From contig MBPM02000117.1 in the NCBI GenBank assembly GCA_001695595.3, positions 110,439 to 174,438 of the forward strand: DNA of 64,000 nucleotides, given 5' to 3'. The DNA is from Plasmopara viticola. Its lineage: Eukaryota > Oomycota > Peronosporomycetes > Peronosporales > Peronosporaceae. The notes below the pieces were generated by a model that was not told the origin of the DNA, searched no databases, and was given only the letters and a program-made list of their open reading frames with translations. A program made the translations under genes and the position numbers. Numbering within the stretch: the stretch's first letter is position 1; each line of letters starts with the position of its first letter. Shown here in pieces: positions 1-10,510 of the stretch.

Positions 1-568
1 AATATAATCTTTTGATAACCTTTACTATGCAAAGCGTTGTTGATACCGATAGCCTGTCAGCCTCTGTTCTCTGAAATTATTTGACAAAAAGTCAGCACTT
101 ACCATAAAATCGAGTTTTTATAGGGTTCGTTCACAAGTTTAAGACTGCCGGAAGGAGCGTTGCTCTCAATCGATCTACTGTTTTTTTTTCAAGGTACAGA
201 GCATATTGATGAAGTTGTTTTACGGGCGAGTGCCAAGAAGGTCAGAAAAGACTAGATAAGAGAGTGTGACTTCCGCATCCGCCTAATCCGTGACCAAGGT
301 CGCCTTTTGTGACCGTGTTCACTTCCACAACTCAGAAGCAAAGGCCTTGCTATTTCTTTTCTTCAAACGAAAAAAATCAGGCTGGACACCAAAATAAGCG
401 CTTTGGCTGTGGCCTTTTGAAATGTGGCCTCAAACATAGACATTGTTGGTCGAGCTCAAACGACATGACGCTTTTAACTTTTTTGGTAATAGAAAGGGGT
501 GCAAATGCAGTCGGCTCCTCAAATTCATAAATGCAAGTCAGCAGGACGTCTGAGCTCTCTGAACTAGT
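1..568. other. repeat-derived flank, no gene seen
   Basis: No convincing coding region. Positions about 440-475 carry a segment (CATAGACATTGTTGGTCGAG) that recurs in diverged form near 6340 and 6950, on the other side of the gypsy element. This stretch is therefore probably part of the same diverged repeat family, split by the insertion. Confidence 0.45.
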
Positions 569-909
569 TGTCGCGAGACCTGGGGTGTGTAATGTAAAGC
601 AAATTGGTTAATATGGAGAATTAACTACTAATTCTGCTTCTTCCTGTGCAGGTCACAACGGCTCTGCAGCCGTTGGACAAAACGAAAGTCTGGAGCATCC
701 CACAAATGCAGCCAACATGTATCCAGCACACAGCGTGCCAGCAAACGTCGAGTCTGTTGAGGCCGTTGGGCACGCACTGCTGGTTACAAAGGTTGAAGCT
801 CTTCCTACAGGCCAAGCCGACGGAAACGCGGCGGTTGCCACCGCCCTCCATCTTCCCGTGCTCTGCTGGACGGTAGCAGCGGCTTGACGGGAACCGCTAG
901 CACGCAACA
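569..909 (-). repeat. 3' LTR of the gypsy element
   Basis: Starts TGTCGCGAGACC and ends CACGCAACA on the plus strand. It aligns along its length with 5369-5708. It is the 3' LTR because the element is coded on the minus strand. Confidence 0.85.
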
Positions 910-1149
910 CCACCTTCCAAAGCTCGCTGCTGTCGGTTTGGACTAACCAACGTGCGCGATTAGGAGATCACAACCACTGGAGTCCACGTAGGTCTTGACG
1001 AGAGTGGAAATATCCTTTAGCATCTCATCGACACTTTCCCACAAGTCCTCAATCGGTTGTAAGCCAACCCACAAAATCTTGAGATCCCAACGTACATGCG
1101 CTTCGTTTTAGCGGTGGTCGAGGATTTCTTTGACGGCCAGTACCATGTC

Positions 1150-2257
1150 TTAACTTGCAACGAATTCGAGCAGCTCCCGAGTAATACTCAGGCCCTGATC
1201 GCCGTAATACTTCAGTCTCGTGGCGTGTGCTTCGTACGTAGCACCAGAGACCAGGTGGCGTATCTGAAACGAGTGAGAATTCGCCGCGGTAACTTGAAAT
1301 GATTCTAGCCACTGCCCGAGTGCTTTGTTGTTAAAAATTCTCTGGTCTATACTAGACCAGAGCAAATAGTCGCCGACATCAAAATTGTCAGCACTGCCGT
1401 TTTTCTCCACCATCGCATTCAGTCGCCTGCGCTCCTTGTCGTCAACCACCTCCTTTTGTAGACCATGCAGAGAATCGCTCAGGCGCACTAAGTGCTGCTC
1501 AACTGTGCTATAAGACACCTCCAAAAGTTCGGCATTGTCATCACCTGGGGGACGAATAATCACATCAAGAGCTGATGGAGGTCAGAGCTCCGTGAACAGC
1601 TCCATCGGGGAATGTCCACCGATTGACCGAACAGCAGTCTGGTTGAGATATGCTTGGACGACGGCCGAGAGACTCGGCCACTCATGGAGTCGAGCTTGTA
1701 CTCGATGAGCAGGACATTGAACACTTGCAGAATGTCCTTGTTCATTCGCTCGACTATTCCATTTAGCCAAAGTGAGTACACCGAGGAAAACTTCCACTCT
1801 ATTAAACGAGCACACAGATTGTCGAACATCTCATTTCTGAAGTGCGCTCCTTGATCCGAAATGAGGGACTCGGGACAGCCAAACCGCTTGTATCATGCGA
1901 TGAGTTTATCAGCAGCCACGTGAGCAGTTGGGCTGCTGCATGGAAACAACTCGCAATAGTGTGCCAAGGAGTCCTTCAACACAAGTAGGGAGCTGCTGCC
2001 ATCGAATCCATCGCCTAAGTACTTAAAATCCCAATGGAGAGCTTCATTCCTCTTGGTAGCCGTGAAATGGGCCCATATGGTAGCTGGATCTGTTTGGGAC
2101 GCTTTATGTGCTTGCACAGCAAGCAGCCGCGAACGAACTTGGCAACTTTATTGTGAAGCTTCACGATGTAAAGCCGTTTTAATAGCGCAATCTTCATCAG
2201 TTCAGTGCCGCGATGTCCATGGGCACCACAGTGCGCCACCACGAACAACCGTGCCAA
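1150..2257 (-). pseudogene. gypsy integrase, broken, with C-terminal chromodomain-like tail
   Basis: Broken minus-strand frames read as an integrase. At 2015-2257 there is an H2C2 zinc-binding region (H..GHRG, then FVRGCLLCKH). At 1893-2117 the start of the catalytic core follows (LHWDFKYLGDG, aligned to the usual L..D...). At 1560-1829 the core continues (LNGIVERMNKDIL). At 1150-1563 a C-terminal region contains VGDYLLWSS and TYEAHATRLKYY, the kind of barrel/chromodomain tail seen in gypsy integrases. At least three frame changes separate these parts. In a working element the protein would insert cDNA into the genome; this one is inactive. Confidence 0.75.
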
Positions 2258-2590
2258 AAGATCCGTTGCACGACCAGGAATTCAGGGACGGCCGTCTGCA
2301 CAGACAACACCTTCTGCTTCCTCCAACTCGACGCCAAGTCGTGCAAGTTCATCAAGAGCGAGGGCTTGAGCATCTGCGATGTCATCAGTACTGGGAAAAA
2401 CAAAATCCCCATCCTCCAGCGGGCGCAGCGGTGACAGGTCTTCCATAGGACGGTACGCGCTACTACGGGTGAGGACAACAGCAGCATGGGCCACGTGAAC
2501 CGGGCGTCATCTTGAAACGATGTCGGCCCGGACGCTCAGCTCGCCCGGTTTGTGCTCAATCGAGTAGATGAGACTACAGAGGCGCATTGA

Positions 2591-3721
2591 TCAACGCAGG
2601 AGCCGGTCTCGAATGTGCCGTTTGAGCTCCACTTGTGGCGCAAAGATGTAGATTAGGTTGGAGTGGTCACAGAATAGCTTGAATACCCACCGACGGAGTA
2701 GTATAGTCGAGATTCGTACAGGCTTGGATGATAGAAATAGCTTTCTTTTCCACAATCTATTATCCTCGCTGGTGGTCCTTGATATTTCCACGTTTGCAGA
2801 CAATCATGTTATGAGGTTGCTTGTCAACCGAAAGAGAGCTGTCCCACTCGCGCACCAGGGTCACGATGAAGTATCCATCCAGACTTGCGTCGGTAAAAAC
2901 ACAGACGTCATCGTTTTCACCAGGAAATGATCGCAGCGCCGCGGCAGAGATCAGTGACAGCACGTCATGGTACACGGCCTCTTCCTCTGGTGTCCACCCC
3001 AGGGCGACGTTGATATCATTTCGGCTGCGTCGACCGATCTTCTTGCGCTCTGCATCTAGTTTCGACTGCAGAGGCGCAACCGTACGTGGGTAGTCCACTA
3101 GTGAGTCATGCAGCCAGTTGGACGCGCAAACGAAGTACTGGAGCTTGAACATGGTGCCCGGGAGGGGCAGCGTTGATAACGCATGCACTCGCCCTGGATC
3201 ATGACGCCAGTCGTCGCCCGAGATCAGTCTGCCACACCAGATAATTGAAGTTTGGTAGAAAGAGCTCTTAGAAAGATTCAGCTTGAGATTATGCTGGACC
3301 ATTAGCTGGAAAAACGCCTTCAGCGCTTGCAGCAAGTCCTCCATGTTGTCGACGAGTAGAATCACATCGTCCATCCACACTATTGCGTGGTGTGGTATCA
3401 GGGATGCAAGCTCACTCTGCATCGTCGCCCAAATTTGCAAAGAGGAGTCGACAGCACCTTGAGGAACGCGAGTGGGCGTGAAAAATCTCTCGTTCACATC
3501 AATTTCTGGCTATCTTCTGCAAGAAGGAGCTGCCGGAATCCATCGTTCATGTCGAATGAAGCAAATGTCTTGCTCTCGGCAAAGTCTTCCAGCATCTGAT
3601 GTAAGCGCGCCGTACTTGGCATCGTACCAGCTATAGGCACCGTTCTGGCGTTATCCGGGCGGTAGTCGATTGTTAGCCGGAATTTGTCAGCAGTACCCGG
3701 TTTACGCACCGGAACGGTCAC
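2591..3721 (-). pseudogene. gypsy reverse transcriptase/RNase H, broken
   Basis: The part at 3494-3721 reads VPVRKPG...FRLTIDYRPDNART and SFDMNDGFRQLLL, the fingers/palm motifs of Ty3/gypsy RT. The next frame (2760-3497) has FTPTRVPQGAVDS and the catalytic box IVWMDDVILLVD. Further on, an RNase H-like segment carries VCVFTDASLDGY. A last frame (2591-2803) has FKLFCDHSNLIYIF, matching the FxxxTDHxxLxYI motif near the end of gypsy RNase H with the T replaced. At least two frame changes interrupt the domain. Confidence 0.8.
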
Positions 3722-3727
3722 AGAGGC

Positions 3728-4162
3728 CTAGCGAGACTCATTGTTCTTGCCGATGATACATCGGTCGAGGAGCCTCTGCACGGTGTCGAGCAAGAACTGG
3801 CTGTGTAGCGGCGAATACCTCCGCTGCTTGCATCGGAACGGGATCGCGTCATCTTGTAGAGTCACATGCAGTGGCTCAACAGCTGCTGGGGGACCAAACC
3901 CTACCTCGTCCGCCCAGACGTCTTGCTGGTATGCAGCGCCTTGCAAAGCATCCACATACTGTAGTTCCATTTCATTGTGCAGTGCCTTGTCCACTAAGGC
4001 ATCTACACTCGATATGTCCTTGTCCCTCATCACAGCGATTGGTATGACATCCTGTACTGGAAACTCATCTTCCTCGAAGGCCAAACTACTGTCACCCGCC
4101 AGCTGTGCCAGCATTGCATCAACATCAATACCTAGACTGTGCATTGTATCCTTGCTTACCAA
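3728..4162 (-). pseudogene. gypsy protease-RT linker region
   Basis: A 144-codon open stretch lies directly before the RT. Its end (FRCKQRRYSPLHSQFLLDTV then LLDRCIIGKNNES) matches the conserved lead-in to gypsy RT, in which the polyprotein is primed for the fingers domain. A recognisable aspartic protease active site (DTGA/DSGA) was not seen in this stretch, so the protease may lie in the broken part upstream or be lost. Confidence 0.55.
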
Positions 4163-4172
4163 GAACTCTTCC

Positions 4173-5150
4173 TCATCGCTCTAAAGGATCAAACAAGAAA
4201 CGCCTCGGACGTGCACCGGTCCTGCCACTGTTGTCAGGGCAATGTCGACACTGTTCCCATCCACGCACCGCTTCAGCGCAGCTGCCTTCCTCGCAGCCTC
4301 GGATTGGACACGCTGCTCCTTCGCCGCACGGAGCTTCTGCATTGTCTTCTGGCGCTGCCCATTTGTCGCAGTGGGGCACTCCTTAAGTCAGTGCGCACCA
4401 CAACACACCAAACATCCTCCCTGGTGTCGCGGAGGGCGCGCAGCCACAGCGCCCTTCGTCTTGACCTGGCTCGTGGGCGCCGGGTGCCGGGGTCTTGAGC
4501 CTTAGCGTTCTGGCTCCTGGCCGGGCAGGCTGATGTCGCCTGTGGGACATACTCCTTGGCCATCTGGTGGTACCGGTGCTGCGCCTTCGCGTGCTCCAGA
4601 AACAATCCGTACGACGCGACATCGTCCATACGACAGTCCCGCCGCTCCAAATCTAGGAGACGCTCGATCTGCTCAAAACCGCAGGCTGAACGTTTTCCGT
4701 CAGAATCTTGCACCTCGCCTTCATGCGCTCCTTGTGACCAGGGATCGATGGGTCGGTTTTCCGATGATTTGTTGTAGCTCATAGTCTTCGACTATCATCA
4801 CGAAGTCTTGATAGCAGTGGAAGACGCTCGCGTCACAATTGTCAATCGACAGATCCATGCGCACGGTACGCTTGCGACTTAGCATCGGGAACTTAGGCGT
4901 TTTTGAGGCTGTTGCAGCGGCCGTGTACGAGGTAAAGAATCTCGTTGTCCGATATCTCGTCGACATGGCGCTGTAGCACGTCGATAGCATAAATATTTAT
5001 GACCTCTGGCCGAACGCAGTCCTTAACGGCTGACACGACAGCTTCAAACCTCTCTCCGGTGACAGCACAGCGGCGGCGAATTTTTTTATGGTGATGTTCC
5101 CATTCCTGTACCATAGGATCATGGTGGAATGCTTCCAGCTCACTAGCCAC
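4173..5150 (-). pseudogene. gypsy gag-like region, broken
   Basis: Three overlapping minus-strand frames occupy the gag position between the 5' LTR and the protease/RT region. One fragment near 4380-4430 reads CLVCCGAH, a stop, then LKEC. That is close to a CCHC zinc knuckle (CX2CX4HX4C), one residue short and with an in-frame stop. The N-terminal frame (4893-5150) is alpha-helical in character (ELEAFHHDPMVQEWEHHHKK). The call rests on position and the knuckle rather than on a clear capsid match. Confidence 0.5.
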
Positions 5151-5368
5151 AGTGGCCGACCCACTTCGTAGGTAGGTTAAGGCACGGCGTTCTCCATGAC
5201 GGCGTCCCCGTCAGCTCCAAAATCCATCTTGAAAATTGACTTGACTTGGTATACTTGACTCGATACCTTGACTTTAGCACGAAGAGACGTGCAGCTTCGT
5301 ACCACCTCCTACTGTTGTCGAGAGGGGAGAAACCAAAGCGCCAACAATGAGAAGCGCAAAATTAACTT

Positions 5369-5708
5369 TGTCGCGAGACCCGGTGTGTGTAATGCAAAGC
5401 AAATTGGTTTACACGGAGAATTGATTACTAATTTTGCTTCTTCCTGTGCAGTTCACAACGGCTCTGCAGCCGTTGGACAAAACGCAATCCTGGAGCATCC
5501 CACAAATGCAGCCAACATGTATCCAGCACACAACGTGCGAGCAAACGTCGAGTGCGTTGAGGCCGTTGGGCACGCACTGCTGGTCACAAAGGTTGAAGCT
5601 CTTCCTACAGGTTGAGCCTACGGAAACGCGGCGGTTGCCACCGCCCACCATCTTCCTGTGCTCTGCTGGACGGCAGTAGTAGCTCTATGGGGCCGCTAGC
5701 ACGCAACA
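5369..5708 (-). repeat. 5' LTR of the gypsy element
   Basis: Direct-repeat partner of 569-909 with the same TG...CA ends. On the minus strand this is the upstream LTR, so it would hold the element's promoter. No tRNA primer-binding site could be assigned with confidence just inside it. Confidence 0.85.
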
Positions 5709-7400
5709 CTGTTATCCGGCAGTTTAAGCAATGTTGACATGATACCAGATGTTCAGGTGATCAATAAGTCTTCGTGGGTGTTCGATAAACATAACGCGAT
5801 ATTAGGTTTGACTGGATCAAAGAGCACCTTGCACGAAAGGGGCGTGCAGAAATATACAAGACCTTTCAATTAACAAATTCTATAATAAGCGTTCGGGATC
5901 AATGTTACCATTTCTATACAGAGTTTTTTTTTAAGATCTGACGTATTTGATCAAATACGAAATTTTTATGTAGACTAAACAATTCTATGCGCCCTAGTTA
6001 CAATCAATTTAAACATTTTCCGGTAATCTTTGAAAGACTTAAGTACGAAAACACGTATGAGTACCGATAGGGTGTCTGTCGCGCACATGGAGCTAATATT
6101 TAAGGACTTCTTGTAACAAAACCAGGTTGGTGAAGTAGTCAAAGTGGCGGGTTCTCAGCTTTTGGATGCCCTTGCATGTAAATTCACGTTTTCTGTTAAT
6201 TTGTGACCGAAGTTGAGTTCGTAACCATCACCACTTTTGTATATAAATACAAAGGCTTAGAATTATCCATTCGTTAAAAGCAGCTATTTAAACTCAACGG
6301 CTTGAAAAGCTATTGCTGCGGCGACCAGAGCTTATACCTCGAATATAGACGCTGCTGGTCAAGATTGAATGCCAATACACGTTAAATCATCTTGGCAATC
6401 GTTAAAGTCTGTGCATCCAGCTGCCTACACATGTCCGATAAAGCAAAACAGCGGGTCGCCCGAACTGTTTGAACGGGTTATCTAGCAGACGCGAAGAAAG
6501 CTAAATTATTGTTTTTGATCTCTCACGAGGATTCGATAAACCACGTGGGCGTACAATAAGCGGGAAGTGAGACTAGGTGTGATAGGATCACAGACCATTT
6601 CGCATAAAAGTGGCGTGTAGGGAAGTATAAGATCCATCGCTGGGCGCTAGTCCATTAATTTTGATCTTTTAAATGTCAAAGTGACTATTAATTGCAATTT
6701 AAATGGTGACTTGGTTAATACAAAGCTAATTACTTTAAATATATAATTCTAGCAACATTTTAGTCTTTTTGATCGACAGGCTCAAGGCAGCCTTTGTGTC
6801 CATACAAGTATCATTTTCCCGGAATGAAAGCTACTGACTTCCATATCCTGTTTACAGAATGAAAGGTCCTGGATATTTTCAAAAGGCTTATGGTTTTGCT
6901 CAATCACCACAATAAGTGCTATCGCTGGGGTTTTGTAGACCAAGACCTCTAACATGGACATTGCTGGTCGAACTTGAGCGACAAAAGGCATTATTTGGTT
7001 GTCAAAAGTAAAGGCTTGAAAGCAACCGTCTACACAAGCCCATCGAAGCGAAGCAGCAGTTTGTTTAATGTGATCAAACTAGGCATTCAACAGACAAAAA
7101 CGATTCTAATTTAATTCCGAATCTTCGTGAGAATTCAGAGTGTCAATTTGTCCGCGGGAGATTCCAACGAAGAAATGTAATATCTCTTGTTGCGGGATCA
7201 TCGAGCACCGTTTACAAATAAGACATGCGGGAAAATTTAAAATATTCCGCTGAGCGTAAGCGTACCATCCTCAACCTTGAAAGGTAGATGTTATCAACTG
7301 ATTGTTACAAAGATACAGAATTTTTCGGTAAGCGATAGCTTACTATCGTCATTTTAAAGAACTTTGCGCTAGAGAGCACATGATAATTCACGTTGACTTC
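5709..7400. repeat. diverged tandem repeats of ~600-770 bp, no gene
   Basis: Two recurring landmarks show the structure. The first (ATAGACGCTGCTGGTC near 6340, ATGGACATTGCTGGTCG near 6950) recurs near 445, left of the gypsy element. The second (GGATCAAAGAGCACC near 5815, GGATCACAGACC near 6584, GGATCATCGAGCACC near 7196) is followed each time by a GCGTG/GCGGG-type segment and an AT-rich stretch. No open frame of interest lies here. Confidence 0.5.
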
Positions 7401-8105
7401 GCCTAGTAAGCAATACATTATACGTCCTGCAATGTTGTGATATAGCGCATTTCTCGAGAAATTGTCGTCTTTACCCGGATCGTGACGGCGTCTAGCTAAT
7501 CAAAATTCTGTACAATGCCTCGTATGCCATTTGGCTTTGTGTTACAGAATTTCGGCGTAGAATGGGGTCCGCTTTGTCTTAACTATTCCCACCTCATGCT
7601 TTGCAGCATTCAATTCGCTATGACAGCACACTATTCAATTGCAAAATTTTACCGTCGTGTAATAAATTTTGAGACAAGGTCGATGTCATCACGTACACCT
7701 CAATCAAATGGATATTGCAAAGGCGTATCTTCTGAGACGACATCATAATGTTCTTCTGCGAAGTGATGTTTTGATATTTTAAAGCAGTATTGCTTCCCTC
7801 AAATTAGTGCTTGGATAATATTAATAAGATTATATAAACCAATAATGGTAATAATTTGTTCTCCTCATCAGGTAAATTATTTATGCCATCGATCCATGAG
7901 CCTCTACAAATTCTGACATGGACGTTTTGTCCAGATTAAGCGGAGCATCTACAGACAAAATACGTTCAAGGCTTGAAATGCATCCGCCTTCCCTTTTGTT
8001 AGGGTATAAAGGCAAAGGCCATCGTCAATTATCGACAATTCTACATTAGACACTCCTCGTCTAGGACAGGGTGCCTTGTGGTGGTCGATGGGCGCTCAGC
8101 GTAAA

Positions 8106-8790
8106 TTGTGCCGCTCCACACGTGCATCATGAGGGCAGTATTTTGGCTGCCTCAACTTTGTCAGCTCGACATATACTAAACGCTGTCGTCTACGATTATT
8201 GTTCAGTGAGCCGTGCTCGACTCTATGTGCATCCTGAGGTCTGCACCCTGATGTCTTAGTCTAATTCAATTTTATGCTGCATGGTTTGCAGCGATCACGT
8301 TTAACGACAAGAGTTGCTTAGTAAGCAACGTGCCGCTCCACGTGCATCCCAAGGTCCGCGATCTTGATGCATTGAGCCATGACTTGAAAGGTATGCAGTA
8401 AATATTGTGCAGTTATGCTGCCTAGTGGATAACGTGGCGCTTCACATGCATCGTTACGGCTTCACTGTCAATGCCTAGTCGAAAATCGCTCACACCGTTA
8501 TGACGTACAGTGAGCGATGACCTCTACTAGAACTGATTCGTAGCTTACGTGCCACTCTTCATCGGGCCTCACTCGTATTGCCTTAAGTTGGAGCCAGTCT
8601 TGTCACTTCCGGCATACAGCGATAGTTAAAACCTTGTAATGGATTTCTCGCCACTTTGCACGCACAGGAAGGGCCTGGATTTTTATTGTCTTGGCGTATA
8701 GCATTGCCGCGCGCAGCAAATGCTATTTCTTACAAGAATTGCGCATTGACTTACGTGCTACTTCACGCTAAGTCTTTCATACTGATTTAG
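8106..8790 (+). repeat. diverged ~108-bp tandem repeat, about seven units
   Basis: A landmark like CGTGCCGCTCCACGTGCAT recurs in diverged form near 8106, 8213, 8329, 8430, 8549, 8648 and 8755. Spacing is 99-119 bp. It is often followed by a (C)GAGGTCTGCA-like or GGCCT-like string. The units have diverged strongly, so this is an old minisatellite-like array. Confidence 0.5.
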
Positions 8791-10054
8791 CTCAATTTTA
8801 ACCACTTTTCCTCATCTCGACACTATTAATGCCGGCTTCCGACATTCCGATATTCAGCACAGTGACCGGCTGAATCCAGTGTTTGTACCAAAAGCGCTTT
8901 TTCTTCTAATCGGAGGTGAGTTCATGACTCCCCAAAGCTCGATTAGTAGCAAAGTGTGTGGGACTTGAGGTCTATGACTTCTAATCAATCAAGAACTAGC
9001 CATGTCCTGACTTAAAGCGCCAAAATCAAATCACGTTCGACGCTACCAAAGTCGAGTATTTTAACACAGTATTACTTAGTTATTGGGTACAATGACCCGC
9101 TTATCTGTCGCTAAGCAAACAGTGACATTGTCACTTGATGTTCTCAGCGCGCGATTATCGAGCTGCGCCGAGAAATTGCTCAACTTCTTAATGAGATCTC
9201 AGCTTGACAAATTGATTAAAGCGTAAGACTGAGCTTCTTGACCTTATGACAAATATAACGGAGGCTAAGGTCACTATCACTTGCCATTAACCTATTCGTA
9301 TCTGCCTAACCGACAACTTTGAGCGTGAGCATACCTGCACGGAAGACTTCGAGACTTACATAAGGGTTGTAGTATTGAGGATCGTTATGTATTTGAGAGC
9401 CTTTTTGGTGTTCTGAGTGTGTTGAAACAGTCTCGAGGGAGCCGATGTTGTGCGCCGACTCATAATTTTTAGGCTCGTAAAGGTCCGATATACTAATATC
9501 GTATTATGTTTGTATATACCAAGCGTGTTGTTTCTAACAGTAGGCTTTCAGTATCCAACAAAACTTTATGCCTTGTAATAAAGGGGTTGAGATTTTGCAG
9601 TAACGCTTGGTGGAGATTTCCTTATACTTTAACATAAGTAAATACAGTTGCATCTCTTGACCTGCTAATAATTTTCTGTCAAATTTTCGCAATTCCGGGT
9701 AATTGTTTCCATTACCCAAACAAGTCTCAACCTAGCAACTAAAAAACTTTCCGATTTTTTTCCCACTTGTCTTAAAAGGATCTGCACTTATGAGACCAAA
9801 TGAAGGTAAAGGTTATCTCAGTACGTCTATCGAAGAAAATGCAAATTAGGGAGACACATCAATAGCATAAGTGGGTACAATTTAATCTTTGAAAAGTTTA
9901 TCGGTCTACAAAATAACGCTCCTCTGCGCATATACTGCGCATTGTGTTCTTGCAACACACACTTGATCGTTCCATCCGTCATATTCGTCTGCTGTGGATA
10001 TTAGCAAGCAATTAAAAATAGCGTCCACCAGAAGAAAGAGGTCATTATTTTGAG

Positions 10055-10510
10055 TTACCGTGTGCGAATGGCTGCGATACATAAATATTGTATTTCTGCA
10101 GCCTTGATGTTTGCTTTGCGATCGCAATAGCTGAAAAAGGTGCCAATTTCACTACCTTGCTTTGGCAGCACACGAACAAAAAGACACGCAGCGGCCGACT
10201 CGTCTGAAAAGCTCGTGTGTCTGTGGACCCCTTTTACAGGTTGGAGAATGTCTTGAAGCAGCCGTGGTCTAACTGCGAATACAACTCCGAGTGCAATCTC
10301 AAGCGCGTACATTTTGTCGCTCGGGAGACTTTGCTTCTCATCAAAAGAGCACAAGGTCAAGGTGGAAGCGGCGCTCTTTGACCGCCAGGTCCAAAGGCGC
10401 TTCCATGTGGACTTCGTTGTGAAATCGGGGCGCTCACACACAACCATAACATTTTTGTGAGGTGTCGCGGCTGTTTTATACGTGGCAACTACTGCACCAT
10501 ACTGTTGCAA
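10055..10510 (-). pseudogene. unrecognised open frame, possibly a gene remnant
   Basis: About 150 codons are open without an ATG at the left of the frame; the apparent start is TTG, and a stop (TGA) lies a few codons upstream. Composition looks protein-like (KNVMVVCERPDF, DKMYALEIALGVVFAVRPRL, AAACLFVRVLPKQG), longer than its surroundings would give by chance. I do not recognise the family. It could be one exon of a decayed gene. No neighbouring exon was found. Confidence 0.3.

Larger units (their letters stand above)
569..5708 (-). mobile_element. decayed Ty3/gypsy LTR retrotransposon
   Basis: Two direct repeats of about 340 bp bound an internal region whose minus strand encodes, in order from the right, gag-like, protease/RT, RNase H and integrase segments. 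RT before integrase defines Ty3/gypsy rather than copia. The repeats begin TG and end CA. The purine-rich GGAAGGTGG just inside the left LTR (minus strand) fits a polypurine tract. The coding region is split across frames by stops and frameshifts, so the copy cannot be autonomous. The 5 bp outside the two ends (CTAGT and CTGTT) do not match, so I cannot show a target-site duplication. The two LTRs differ at roughly one base in ten by eye, which suggests an old insertion. Confidence 0.85.

Noticed and set aside
564..5713. 5-bp target-site duplication of the gypsy element
   Set aside because: Flanking bases CTAGT and CTGTT do not match, so none is claimed.
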